Positions 17,416 to 25,811 of a stretch of DNA of 64,000 nt are shown one piece after another; within the stretch, counting starts at the first letter, position 1; every line of letters starts with the position of its first letter. The notes beneath the pieces were generated by a model, which did no database searches, was not told the DNA's origin, and saw only the letters and a program-made list of their open reading frames with translations. This DNA comes from Rubrivivax rivuli. Lineage in GTDB: Bacteria > Pseudomonadota > Gammaproteobacteria > Burkholderiales > Burkholderiaceae_C. The stretch spans positions 124,001 to 188,000 of the forward strand of contig NZ_SACR01000006.1 in NCBI RefSeq assembly GCF_004016505.1. The letters are read 5' to 3'. A program made the translations under genes and the position numbers.

Positions 17416-18483
17416 ATGCCGCTCTGGTTCATCGCCCTGCCTGCCGCCGGCGCCGCCTTGCTCGGCGCCACTTTCGCCCTGCCACTGAGCGCCTGGCTGG
17501 CCACGCTGTGCGGCGTGGCGCTCATTGGCGCCGTCATCGCCGCCGTGCACCACGCCGAGGTGGTGGCCCACCGCGTGGGCGAGCCCTTCGGCACGCTGGT
17601 GCTGGCGGTGGCCATCACCGTCATCGAGGTGGCGCTCATCGTCTCGCTGATGCTGGCCGGCGGCGAAGACAAGGCCACGCTGCCGCGCGACACCATCTAT
17701 TCGGCGGTGATGATCATCTGCACGGGCGTGGTGGGCGTGTGCCTGCTGGCCGGCGGCCTGAGCCACCACGAGCAGAGCTTCCGGCTCGAGGGCACGAACT
17801 CGGCGCTCTCGGCGCTGGTGGCCCTGGCCGGGCTCTCGCTGGTGCTGCCCACCTTCACCACCAGCTCTTCGGTGGGCACCTACACCTTCTCGCAGCTGGC
17901 CTTCGTGGCGGTGTCGTCGCTGGCGCTGTGGGCGGTGTTCGTGTTCGTGCAGACCGTGCGCCACCGCGATTACTTCCTGCCGCAGAAGAACGCCAGCAAC
18001 GAAGACGTGCACGCCCTGCCGCCCAGCAACGGGCAGGCCTGGGCCAGCTTCGCGCTGCTGATGGTCTCGCTGGTGGTGGTGGTGGGGCTGGCCAAGCAGC
18101 TCTCGCCGGTGATCGAGGCCGCGGTCAGCGCAGCCGGTGCGCCCAAGACGGTGATCGGCATCGCCATCGCCCTGCTCGTGCTGCTGCCCGAGACCTGGGC
18201 CGCCGTGCGCGCCGCGCTGGCCGACCGCCTGCAGACCAGCATGAACCTGGCGCTGGGCTCGGCGCTGGCCAGCATCGGCCTGACCATCCCGGCGGTGGTG
18301 GTGACAGCCACGCTGCTGGACCTGCCGCTGGTGCTGGGCCTGCCGCCCAAGGAACTGGTGCTGCTGGCGCTGACCTTCCTGGTGGGCGCCATCACTTTGG
18401 GCACCGGCCGCACGAACGTGATGCAGGGCGCGGTGCACCTGGTGCTGTTCGCGGCCTTTCTTTTCCTGTCGCTGGTGCCGTGA
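17416..18483 (+). CDS. chaA: Calcium:proton antiporter, CaCA family (ChaA-like)
   Basis: 355 residues, essentially all membrane helices. Two inverted alpha-repeat motifs of the cation/Ca2+ exchanger superfamily are visible: AVHHAEVVAHRVGEPFGTLV with VIEVALIV in the first half, and LPETWAAVRAALADRLQTS, GSALASIGLTIPAVV in the second. The acidic residues in these repeats are the ion ligands. Expected activity is Ca2+ (or Na+/K+) export in exchange for H+ at the inner membrane. ATG at 17416 follows ACCCAC with no strong ribosome-binding site. It appears to be a single-gene unit. Confidence 0.9.
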   Translation: MPLWFIALPAAGAALLGATFALPLSAWLATLCGVALIGAVIAAVHHAEVVAHRVGEPFGTLVLAVAITVIEVALIVSLMLAGGEDKATLPRDTIYSAVMIICTGVVGVCLLAGGLSHHEQSFRLEGTNSALSALVALAGLSLVLPTFTTSSSVGTYTFSQLAFVAVSSLALWAVFVFVQTVRHRDYFLPQKNASNEDVHALPPSNGQAWASFALLMVSLVVVVGLAKQLSPVIEAAVSAAGAPKTVIGIAIALLVLLPETWAAVRAALADRLQTSMNLALGSALASIGLTIPAVVVTATLLDLPLVLGLPPKELVLLALTFLVGAITLGTGRTNVMQGAVHLVLFAAFLFLSLVP

Positions 18484-18580
18484 AGGGGCGCTGCTGGCGC
18501 GGTCCCGCTGCAAACACCCGGCCCGCGCAGGGCTGCCCGCAGCGGGGCACACTGCCGCCGCTCGCCCTGAACAGACAGAC

Positions 18581-18952
18581 ATGCCGTCGTTCACCACCCT
18601 GCGTCAGAGCCGCCAACTGTGGGGCGGTTTGCTGCTGGGCGTGTTGCTGGCCCTGCTGCCTCTGCGCGGCTGGGCCGAGGTGGCGATGCACCTGGCGGCG
18701 GCTGCACCCTTGGCCAAAGCGGGCGAACTGGTCCTGCCGCCCTGCCACGCTGCGATGGCGGCCGACGAGGGCAGCACGCCCGAGGGGTCGAGCACCGGCT
18801 GCTCGCTGTGCTCGCTGTGCCACGGCACGGCCCTGTGCCTGGCCGAGGCCGGCATCGGGCCCATCAGCGCCGCCACCAGCGCCCCGGAGGCCGCGCCCCA
18901 AGGCCACGGCCCGCCCGTGCTGCCACTGCCTGAACGTCCACCCCGGGCCTGA
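18581..18952 (+). CDS. DUF2946-like small Cys/His-containing envelope protein
   Basis: 123 residues. A hydrophobic N-terminal segment (LWGGLLLGVLLALLPLRGWA) acts as signal or anchor. The mature part carries the potential metal ligands PPCHAAM and CSLCSLCHGTALC. DUF2946 proteins of this form are typically found near copper and other metal-handling genes. Three same-strand genes follow: an envelope protein, a MerP-like and a MerT-like protein. I infer a periplasmic metal-binding or sensing role; the metal is not determinable. Confidence 0.65.
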   Translation: MPSFTTLRQSRQLWGGLLLGVLLALLPLRGWAEVAMHLAAAAPLAKAGELVLPPCHAAMAADEGSTPEGSSTGCSLCSLCHGTALCLAEAGIGPISAATSAPEAAPQGHGPPVLPLPERPPRA

Positions 18953-19028
18953 CGAAGCAACCTGGCCGCCGACGGCGGGGCAAGGCCCTGCGTCGGCGTG
19001 ATCTGCCTTTGCCTTCGTCAGGAACCCG

Positions 19029-19736
19029 ATGAACCTTTCCCTACCCCGGGCGCTGGCCGGCCTCGGCTTGCCGGCGCTGCTGGCCGCGGCCACCTTGGCG
19101 CTGCACGGCCCGGCCACGGCGCTGCCCATGGGCCCCTATGAGAGCTGGATGCTGATGGTGGACAGCACACCGTCCACGCGCAGCCTGGCCGCGAACTACG
19201 CCCTCGTGCCAACCTGGGCGCCCGGCGGCGTGCTGCGCCGCTGGGACGAGCCGGTGGCCCACGGCGCCAGCCTGCGGCGAGAAAGCGCGGGCCTGAGCCT
19301 CACGCACCGCCTGCACCGCTGGAACCTGCCGCACGCGCAGGCCAACCTGTGGCTGCAAGGCGAGGCCGGGCAACTGCGCCGCGCCGGCGGCCACGGCCAG
19401 ATCGGCGGCCGCGGCACCTATGGCGCCGCAGCCTTCATGGCCGATTACGAGACCACGCGCATCTACTTCGGCGGCAGCCTCAAGGCGCTGCGCAGCGAGG
19501 GCCGGCTGCGCCACGACGTGGCGCGCCTGCGCACCGGCTTCTCGTTCTGGGAGGCCGAGTACGAAGGCATACAGCCGTGGCTGCTGATCGAAGCCGAGCG
19601 CACGCGCTACAGCCCCGGCGCGATGCAGGAAAGCACCCTGCTCACACCGATGCTGCGCTTCATCCACCGCCGCTGGTTCGTCGAGATCGGCGTCAACCGA
19701 GACGGCGGCATGTTCAACCTGATGTTCAACCACTGA
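19029..19736 (+). CDS. Secreted envelope protein of the metal cluster (uncharacterised)
   Basis: 235 residues with an N-terminal signal (LAGLGLPALLAAATLALHGP, cleavage near ATA). The remainder alternates short beta-strand-like segments (ANLWLQGEAGQL, TRIYFGGSLKAL, YEGIQPWLLIEAE) and ends in FVEIGVNRDGGMFNLMFNH, suggesting a small outer-membrane beta-barrel or barrel-like protein. AGGAACCCG precedes the ATG. It is 28 bases ahead of the MerP-like gene and so presumably co-transcribed. I know of no assigned function. Confidence 0.7.
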   Translation: MNLSLPRALAGLGLPALLAAATLALHGPATALPMGPYESWMLMVDSTPSTRSLAANYALVPTWAPGGVLRRWDEPVAHGASLRRESAGLSLTHRLHRWNLPHAQANLWLQGEAGQLRRAGGHGQIGGRGTYGAAAFMADYETTRIYFGGSLKALRSEGRLRHDVARLRTGFSFWEAEYEGIQPWLLIEAERTRYSPGAMQESTLLTPMLRFIHRRWFVEIGVNRDGGMFNLMFNH

Positions 19737-19763
19737 ACCCGGACCCCATCCCGAAAGAACCCC

Positions 19764-20120
19764 ATGAAGAAGATCCTCACCGCACTCGTTCTCGGCGCCG
19801 CCGCCCTGGCCGCGACGGCCCAGACCCCGGCGCCGGGCGCGCCCACTGCCGACGCGGGCACCGTCAAATTCGCCGTCAACGGCATGGTCTGCGCCTTCTG
19901 CGCGCAGGGCATCGAGAAGCGCCTCACCAAGATGAGCGAAACCGGGCCGCTGTACATCAACCTGGCCAAGAAGGTGGTGGCCGTGCAGCCCAAGCCGGGC
20001 ATGAGCATCGACGTCGCGAAGGTCAAGGCCGAGATCGTGGAGGCCGGCTACGAGGTCACCTCCACGCAGGCGGTGCCGCAGACGGTGGCGGCGATCCGCG
20101 CCGAGATGAAGGGCAAGTGA
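19764..20120 (+). CDS. Periplasmic HMA-domain metal-binding protein (MerP-like)
   Basis: 118 residues. A signal peptide MKKILTALVLGAAALAATAQ is followed by a Pro/Ala linker and a heavy-metal-associated domain. The metal site GMVCAFCAQGIEKRL (CxxC) is near residue 45 and a conserved EIVEAGYEV near residue 92. Such proteins bind soft metals (Hg2+, Cu+) in the periplasm and hand them to a membrane transporter. The stop codon overlaps the GTG start of the MerT-like gene, so the two are translationally coupled. Confidence 0.85.
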   Translation: MKKILTALVLGAAALAATAQTPAPGAPTADAGTVKFAVNGMVCAFCAQGIEKRLTKMSETGPLYINLAKKVVAVQPKPGMSIDVAKVKAEIVEAGYEVTSTQAVPQTVAAIRAEMKGK

Positions 20121-20566
20121 AGCAGCCCTCAGGAGCGGGCCCCAATGCCCCGCGCGCGCGCGGCGACGACGGGCGCGCCGAACTGCGGCAATCGGCGCTG
20201 TCGGCCTGGCTGTCGCTGCTGGCGAGCTCCAGCACGCTGGTGTGCTGCGCTCTCCCGGCGCTGCTGGTGATGCTGGGTGCGGGCGCAGCGCTGTCGGGCC
20301 TGGTGGCGGCGGTGCCGCAGATCGTGTGGCTCAGCGAGCACAAGGGCTGGGTGTTCGGCACGGCCAGCGTGCTGATGGCGGCCGGCGGCGTGCTGCAGTG
20401 GCGCAACCGCACGGCGCCCTGTCCGCTGGACCCGCAGCTTCGCGCCGCCTGCCTGCGCACGCGGCGCTGGTCGCTGGCGGTCTATGGCTTCTCGTTGCTG
20501 CTGCTGGCTCTCGGTGCGACCTTTGCATTCGTGCTGCCTGGGTTGATGGGCAGCGGCGAGGGCTGA
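20117..20566 (+). CDS. MerT-like inner-membrane metal transporter
   Basis: 149 residues from a GTG start that overlaps the preceding TGA (GTGA at 20117-20120). Three predicted helices are present. The first contains the vicinal cysteine pair LVCCALPALLVML typical of MerT-type proteins. A second cysteine region, APCPLDPQLRAAC, lies before the last helix. It would receive metal from the MerP-like partner and carry it across the inner membrane. No MerR or MerA is visible, so uptake or sensing of another soft metal is as likely as mercury detoxification. Confidence 0.75.
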   Translation: MKQPSGAGPNAPRARGDDGRAELRQSALSAWLSLLASSSTLVCCALPALLVMLGAGAALSGLVAAVPQIVWLSEHKGWVFGTASVLMAAGGVLQWRNRTAPCPLDPQLRAACLRTRRWSLAVYGFSLLLLALGATFAFVLPGLMGSGEG

Positions 20567-20720
20567 GGGCGGCGGGCTTCGTCCCGCGGCGGCACCGCTG
20601 AAGGGCACCCGCCCGCCAAGCGCGGGCTCCGGCGGCAATTGCGCACACCCGGCACCGGCGAAAACGAGTCACAATATGTCACTGCTTGTTACAGCGGTTC
20701 GGCTCTGGTGAGCGAACCCC

Positions 20721-20816
20721 GGCAACAGGCACGTCTACTGAGGGCAAACCTGCCGAAAGGCAGGGACGCAAAGCCACCGGCCTAAAGCACGCAAGTGCCA
20801 TGGCAGCGGGGTTGCC
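20721..20816 (+). ncRNA. Cyclic-di-GMP-I (GEMM-I) riboswitch aptamer
   Basis: The sequence holds the GEMM-I consensus blocks in order: AGGGCAAACC (20741-20750), a GAAA tetraloop on a CTGCC/GGCAG stem, GGGACGCAAAGCC, CCGGCCTAAAG, a GCAC-GCAA-GTGC hairpin, and GCAGCGGGGTTGCC. The closing P1 helix is GGCAAC (20721-20726) with GTTGCC (20811-20816). It lies 95 bases upstream of the subtilisin-like protease start on the same strand, so cyclic-di-GMP very probably controls that gene. Identification rests on consensus match and covarying helices. Confidence 0.93.
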
Positions 20817-20821
20817 AGCCT

Positions 20822-20858
20822 GCCGGGCCTGCCCGGCGCGCGAGACCGCGGTCTCGCG
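20822..20858 (+). promoter_or_regulatory. Two adjacent hairpins, likely riboswitch expression platform
   Basis: Immediately after the aptamer come GCCGGGC-CT-GCCCGGC (20822-20837) and a perfect 20-base palindrome CGCGAGACCGCGGTCTCGCG (20839-20858). They lie between the aptamer and the protease start. No T-run follows, so termination, if any, would be non-canonical or factor-assisted. An effect on translation or RNA stability is also possible. Confidence 0.5.
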
Positions 20859-20911
20859 AGGGCTGTTCCAGCGTGGCCCTCGCCCCCAGACCCCTTGCGA
20901 GCGTGCGGCCC

Positions 20912-23044
20912 ATGACTTCTGCTGTTTCCCACCCCCTGCGCCTGTCCACCGCCCTGGCGGCTGCGCTGTTGCTGGCCGCCTGTGGCGGCGCCGACAACGT
21001 GGCTGTCTCCACCGAACAAGGCGCGGCCGGCAGCAGCGAAATGCGCCGCTTCGCGCTGTGGACGCCGGCCGAAGAAGCCGGCCTGCAGGCCGAGCAGCGC
21101 CAGATCGACCCCACCGCCGACGGCAGCGAGGTGCGCCTGATCGTGCGCCTGAACCCGGCCTCGGTGACCGTGAACGAGCGCGCCACGATGCTGGGTGCCG
21201 GCAGCACCGGCGAGAGCCCGAGCGCCGCCGCGCTGCAGGAAGCCCGCCTGAACGCCAAGGCCAGCGCCGTGGCCAGCACCGCGCAGGCCGTGATGGCGCG
21301 CTCGGTGCTGCAGGCCGCGCCCGGCGCCGTGGTGCGCCAGCAGTTCGCGCACGCGGTGGAAGGTTTCGTGATCACCGTGCCCTGGGCTCAGGCGCAGGCC
21401 GTGGCCGACGCGCTCGCGCAGGACGTGGGCGTGGACGCGGTGGAGCCCGACCGCCTCTTCAAGACCGGCCAGACCGCCGGTGTGCGCACGCTCGACGCCC
21501 GCGCCTGGGGCGTGGACCGCATCGACCAGCGCACACGCAGCTTCGACAACAGCTTCCGCCAAACGCTCACCGGCGCCGGCGTGAACGTCTACGTGATGGA
21601 CACGGGCGTGAGCCCGCACAACGAGTTCGGCAGCCGCCTGGTGGCCGGCTTCAGCACCATCAACGACGGCCGCGGCACGCTGGACTGCAACGGCCACGGC
21701 ACGCACGTGGCCGGCAGCGCGGCCGGCAGCACGCTGGGCGTGGCCGCCGGCGCCCGCGTGGTGCCGGTGCGCGTGATGGACTGCAGCGGCAACGGCAGCG
21801 GCAGCGCCATCCTGGCCGGCATCGACTGGGTGGCCGCGCGCGGCGTGAAGCCCGGCGTGGTCAACCTCAGCCTGGGTGGCAGCGCCTCCTCCACGCTGGA
21901 CGCCGCGGTGCAGCGCCTGGTGAGCACCGGCTACACCGTGGTGGCCGCGGCAGGCAACAGCAACGTCGACGCCTGCACGCAATCGCCGGCGCGCGCGGCC
22001 GGCCTCGTCACCGTGGCCGCCAGCGACCGCAACGACCTGAAGGCCAGCTTCTCCAACTGGGGCCCCTGCGTGGCGCTGTGGGCGCCGGGCGCGGGCATCG
22101 CCTCGGCCGGGCACGCCGCGCCGAACGCGGTGGTGACGATGAACGGCACCTCGATGGCCGCGCCGCACGCGGCCGGCGCCGCCGCGCTGCTGCTGCAGGC
22201 CAGCCCTGCGGCCGCCCCGGCCACCATCCGCCAGCAGATGCTGGCCCAGGCCACCGCCAACGCCGTGAGCGGCGCCCCGGCCAACACCGCACGGGGCCTG
22301 CTGTATGCCGGGCTGGATGGCGCTGCGGCGGGTGGCACGCCCACCCCCACGCCGACGCCCACCCCGGCACCCACCGTGCGCACCGTGTCGGTGAGCAGCC
22401 TGGTCTCGGCCACCAGCGTGCCGGCCATCGGCCTTTGGAGCGCCGCGGTCACCGTGAAGGCGGTGGACCAGAACAACCAGCCCGTGGCTGGCGCGCGCGT
22501 CGCGGCGCGCTACTCCAACAGCAGCAGCGAGTTCGCCTGCACCACCAACGCCCAGGGGCTGTGCGCGCTGAACAGCGCCGCCGCGAACTGGGCACAGACG
22601 CCGGTGCTGGGCCTGGCCATCACCGGCGTGCAAGGCACGGAGCTGGCCTACACCGGCGGCGGCCTGCGCAGCGTGCAGGTGGCGCGGCCGGCCGCGCCGG
22701 TGGCGCGCATCGCCACGCTCACGGGCAGCATGGTGCGCAGCGCGCCCACCGCGGCCGACTGGGTGCCGCAGTTCACCGCGGTGGTGAAAGACGCCAGCGG
22801 CGCCAACGTCGGCGGCGCACTGGTGCAGGCCACCCTGCAGGTGCATGCCGGCGCCAGCGTGGTGGGCCTGCAGACCGTGAGCTGCGAAACCAGCCCCGGC
22901 GGCCAGTGCGTGCTGAAGTGGACGGGCCCCCGCCTGAACGCCACACACACCGGTGCCCGGGTGCAGGTGATGAACGTGCAGCGCACCTTCCTCAGCTACA
23001 CCCCCGGCCCCCTGACCCAGGCGGCGGTGGGCCGCACGAACTGA
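20912..23044 (+). CDS. Subtilisin-like (S8) serine protease, lipoprotein, cyclic-di-GMP riboswitch-controlled
   Basis: 710 residues. A lipoprotein signal (LAAALLLAACGG, lipobox LAAC) is followed by an I9-like propeptide region. The S8 catalytic triad is D230 (YVMDTGVS), H262 (NGHGTHVAG) and S414 (NGTSMAAPHA). A TPTPTPTPTPAPT linker near residue 475 leads to a C-terminal Ig-like/Big-type region of about 230 residues with two cysteine pairs. The protein should be anchored to a membrane or released at the surface. The start ATG 20912 is chosen because it begins the lipoprotein signal; the in-frame GTG at 20795 lies inside the riboswitch. The riboswitch implies control by the biofilm/motility messenger. 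Confidence 0.92.
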   Translation: MTSAVSHPLRLSTALAAALLLAACGGADNVAVSTEQGAAGSSEMRRFALWTPAEEAGLQAEQRQIDPTADGSEVRLIVRLNPASVTVNERATMLGAGSTGESPSAAALQEARLNAKASAVASTAQAVMARSVLQAAPGAVVRQQFAHAVEGFVITVPWAQAQAVADALAQDVGVDAVEPDRLFKTGQTAGVRTLDARAWGVDRIDQRTRSFDNSFRQTLTGAGVNVYVMDTGVSPHNEFGSRLVAGFSTINDGRGTLDCNGHGTHVAGSAAGSTLGVAAGARVVPVRVMDCSGNGSGSAILAGIDWVAARGVKPGVVNLSLGGSASSTLDAAVQRLVSTGYTVVAAAGNSNVDACTQSPARAAGLVTVAASDRNDLKASFSNWGPCVALWAPGAGIASAGHAAPNAVVTMNGTSMAAPHAAGAAALLLQASPAAAPATIRQQMLAQATANAVSGAPANTARGLLYAGLDGAAAGGTPTPTPTPTPAPTVRTVSVSSLVSATSVPAIGLWSAAVTVKAVDQNNQPVAGARVAARYSNSSSEFACTTNAQGLCALNSAAANWAQTPVLGLAITGVQGTELAYTGGGLRSVQVARPAAPVARIATLTGSMVRSAPTAADWVPQFTAVVKDASGANVGGALVQATLQVHAGASVVGLQTVSCETSPGGQCVLKWTGPRLNATHTGARVQVMNVQRTFLSYTPGPLTQAAVGRTN

Positions 23045-23060
23045 GCGGCCTTCTGCCGAA

Positions 23061-23078
23061 GCCCCGCCCGTGCGGGGC
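23061..23078 (+). terminator. Terminator-like stem-loop after the protease
   Basis: GCCCCGC-CCGT-GCGGGGC, a 7-bp GC stem 16 bases after the stop codon. It has no T-run, so it may be a weak or Rho-assisted terminator, leaving open whether the Sel1 genes share the protease transcript. Confidence 0.45.
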
Positions 23079-23144
23079 GTGAGACGCGGCGGCGGCGTTT
23101 GCGGCGTAGGCAGGGGAGGACCCCTTGCCTTGGAGAACGCCGCC

Positions 23145-24188
23145 ATGCCCACCTGCCTGCACAGCCCCCAGCCTGCCGCCCGGCGCGCACCGTCGCGCGC
23201 TGCCTCGTTCTTCCGCCTCCTGGCCCCCCTGGCGGTCGCGCTCTGGCTGCCCGCCGTCTGGGCCCAGGGCAGCGCCGCGCTCGACAAGCGCCTGGACGAG
23301 GCCCTGTCCCTGCGCAAGGCCGGCCAGACCACGCAAGCCCGCGCCATCCTCGACGAGCTGGTGGCCCAGGGCCACGCCAAGGCCATGGCCGAGCTGGCCG
23401 ACGCCCTGCGCACCGGCAATGGCGCCGAGAAGGACCCGGCGCGCGCGCTGCCGCTCTTCGAGAAGGCGGCCGACGCCGGCAACCTGTGGGCCGTGCGCAT
23501 GGTCGGCTGGATGTACGAGAAGGGCGAGGGCGTGACGGCCGATGCCGCCAAGGCCCTGGCCGCCTACACCCGCGCCGCCGACAAGGGCGACAGCTGGTCG
23601 GCCGCGCAGATCGGTGACATGTACTTCTCGGGCAGCACCGCCACACCCGCCAACGCGCCCGAAGCCATGCGCTGGTGGCAACGCGCGGCCAAGGGCGGCA
23701 GCGCCTTCGCGATGAACGCCCTGGGCCGCCACCATGCCACGGGGCTGGAGGGCGTGCCCAAGAACCCCGACGAGGCCCACTACTGGAGCGTGCGCGCGAT
23801 GGTGGCCGGCCACGAGGGCGCCAAGCAGCGCCTGCTCGAAGCCAGCTACCGCTCGCCCACGGACGTGATGGCGGCCTTCAACCGCATCGTGCAGAACGCG
23901 GGCGGCCGGCTGCGCGTGGCCAACTACAAGGACGACGGCATCAACGGCGGCACCTTCACGCTCTACCGCACGGCCGACGGCAGCGCGGGCGGCAACGTGG
24001 TGTGGATGATGGACTTCGGCGTCAAGCCTTCGCCCGAGCTGCGCACGGTGATCGCAGCCCGGGTGCGCAAGGCCAACCAGGCCGACGAAAAGGAAGGCCG
24101 GGCCTGGCGCGAAATGATCCTGCGCGAGCTGAACCTGCCCCTCCACCAGGTGGCGCCGCAGATCTTCGAAGCCGATCTGCGGCCATGA
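23145..24188 (+). CDS. Sel1-repeat (SLR) secreted protein
   Basis: 347 residues from ATG 23145, with GGAG upstream. A signal peptide ends in LPAVWAQ near residue 41. Sel1-like repeats follow (PARALPLFEKAADAGNLWAV, AAKALAAYTRAADKGDSWSA, APEAMRWWQRAAKGGSAFAM). The C-terminal about 110 residues form a separate globular part with TLYRTADGSAGGNVVWMMDF. SLR proteins act as scaffolds in signalling or envelope processes. The stop overlaps the next gene's ATG (ATGA), so the two Sel1 genes are coupled. Confidence 0.85.
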   Translation: MPTCLHSPQPAARRAPSRAASFFRLLAPLAVALWLPAVWAQGSAALDKRLDEALSLRKAGQTTQARAILDELVAQGHAKAMAELADALRTGNGAEKDPARALPLFEKAADAGNLWAVRMVGWMYEKGEGVTADAAKALAAYTRAADKGDSWSAAQIGDMYFSGSTATPANAPEAMRWWQRAAKGGSAFAMNALGRHHATGLEGVPKNPDEAHYWSVRAMVAGHEGAKQRLLEASYRSPTDVMAAFNRIVQNAGGRLRVANYKDDGINGGTFTLYRTADGSAGGNVVWMMDFGVKPSPELRTVIAARVRKANQADEKEGRAWREMILRELNLPLHQVAPQIFEADLRP

Positions 24189-25759
24189 GAAGGGCCCTCG
24201 GGACGGGCTGGCACGCCCGCCTGCTGCAGCTGGGCGCCTTGTGCGTGGTGTGCAGCCTGCTCGCCCCGCTGGCAGCGCAGGCGCAGTCCAGGCTCGGCTA
24301 CTACCGGCGCGACGCCGACGAAGCCAACCGCCAGCGCATGGCCACGCAGTTCCGCAACGACGCAGCCCGCACCGAACGACGCCTGAACGAGCTGCGCCAG
24401 CGCAACAGCGCGCCCGGCAGCACCAGCACGGGCGGCAGCACCAGCGGCAGCACACGCCCGGACAGGGCCGCGGTGAGCCCCTTGTCGGGGTTCAGCGGCG
24501 GTGGCGGCGGTGGCGAGGGCGGCCCGGCGGCCATCGAAAGCAGTGTCACCACCACCGTGCGTGTGCGCGAGACCGAAGCCGAAACCGCCGCGCGCATCCT
24601 CGCCGAAGCCCTCGCCGGCCAGGCCGAGGCGATGTGGAACGCCGGCCGCCTGCTCTACACCGGGGGCTACGGCGGCGTGGCGCGCAACGACGCGCAGGCG
24701 CTGGCCTGGTTCCGCAAGGCGGCCGAAGCCGGGCATGCCGGCGCGGCCACGGCGGTGGGCGAAGCCCTGCTCTTCGGCCACGGCGTGCCCGCGCAGCCGG
24801 CCGAGGCCCTGCGCTGGCTGCGCAAGGGCGCCGAAGGCGGCGAGCCGCGCGCGCAATTGCAGTGGGGCATGGCGCTGCTGAAGGGCGAGGGCGGTATCGC
24901 CACCGACGCGGCCGCCGGCCGGCGCTGGCTGGATGCCGCCGTGCAGGGCGGCGAACGCCACGCGCAGTGGCTGGCCGGCTCCGAGCGCCGCCAAGGCGGC
25001 CTGTGGCCGAAAGACCCTGCCGAAGCCCGCCGCCTGCTGGCGCTGGCCGCTGCGCAGCAGCAGGCCCAGGCCCTGGCCGAACTGGGCGAGATGCACGCAG
25101 CGGGCGAAGGCGGCCCGCGCGACCTGGCCGAAGCCCGGCGCCTCTTCACGGCCGCGGCCGGCCTGGACGAGCCCGGCGCGATGACCAACGCGGCGCTGAT
25201 GGCCTACCGCGGCGAAGGCGGCCCGGCCGACCCCGCGCAGGCCACCGCCTGGTTGCGCGCCGCCGCCGGGCGCCTGAACCACGCCGACGCGCAGTACGCG
25301 CTGGGCGCGCGGCTCTTCGAGGGAGCGGGCCTGCCGCAGGACAAGGCCGAGGCCGCCACCTGGCTGGCCCGCGCGGCCGCGCAGCAGCAGCGCGACGCGC
25401 TGGGCCTTTACGGCGCGCTGCTGACGTGGGGCGAGGGCGTGCCACAAGATGCCGCGCGCGGCGTGGCCATGCTGCGCGCCGGCGCACAGGCCGGCGCCGT
25501 GCTGGCGGCCGAGTACCTGGGCGACGTGCTCTTCAACGAGCGCGGCCCCGTGCCGCAAGACCTGCCCGAGGCCGCGCGCTGGAACCGCACGGCCGCCGAG
25601 GCCGGGCGCTGGGGCGGCATGCTGCGCTACGGCCTGGCCCTCAAGCACGGCCTGGGCGTGCCCCAGAACCGGCGCGAGGGCTACCGCTGGCTGCGCGAGG
25701 CCGCCGACCGCGGCATGGCCGCGGCGCGCGAGCACCTCGATCCGGCCGACGCGCGCTGA
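24185..25759 (+). CDS. Sel1-repeat (SLR) secreted protein, second copy
   Basis: 524 residues from ATG 24185 inside the ATGA overlap with the previous gene. An N-terminal signal ends in PLAAQAQ near residue 34. A charged segment and a Gly/Ser-rich linker (residues about 80-115) follow, then about ten Sel1 repeats to the end (examples: AQALAWFRKAAEAGHAGAAT, PAEALRWLRKGAEGGEPRAQ, PEAARWNRTAAEAGRWGGML). It is probably a periplasmic or surface scaffold. It is not a simple duplication of its neighbour: the linker and repeat number differ. Confidence 0.85.
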   Translation: MRRALGTGWHARLLQLGALCVVCSLLAPLAAQAQSRLGYYRRDADEANRQRMATQFRNDAARTERRLNELRQRNSAPGSTSTGGSTSGSTRPDRAAVSPLSGFSGGGGGGEGGPAAIESSVTTTVRVRETEAETAARILAEALAGQAEAMWNAGRLLYTGGYGGVARNDAQALAWFRKAAEAGHAGAATAVGEALLFGHGVPAQPAEALRWLRKGAEGGEPRAQLQWGMALLKGEGGIATDAAAGRRWLDAAVQGGERHAQWLAGSERRQGGLWPKDPAEARRLLALAAAQQQAQALAELGEMHAAGEGGPRDLAEARRLFTAAAGLDEPGAMTNAALMAYRGEGGPADPAQATAWLRAAAGRLNHADAQYALGARLFEGAGLPQDKAEAATWLARAAAQQQRDALGLYGALLTWGEGVPQDAARGVAMLRAGAQAGAVLAAEYLGDVLFNERGPVPQDLPEAARWNRTAAEAGRWGGMLRYGLALKHGLGVPQNRREGYRWLREAADRGMAAAREHLDPADAR

Positions 25760-25811
25760 GCCCGGCTCGGCACTGCGGTCGACGGCCGCTCAGGCCGGTC
25801 TCCAGCCCCGA

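Noticed and set aside
20735-23551. Open frame of 938 codons on the minus strand
   Set aside because: It is antisense to the riboswitch, the S8 protease and a Sel1 gene; low-complexity shadow translation.
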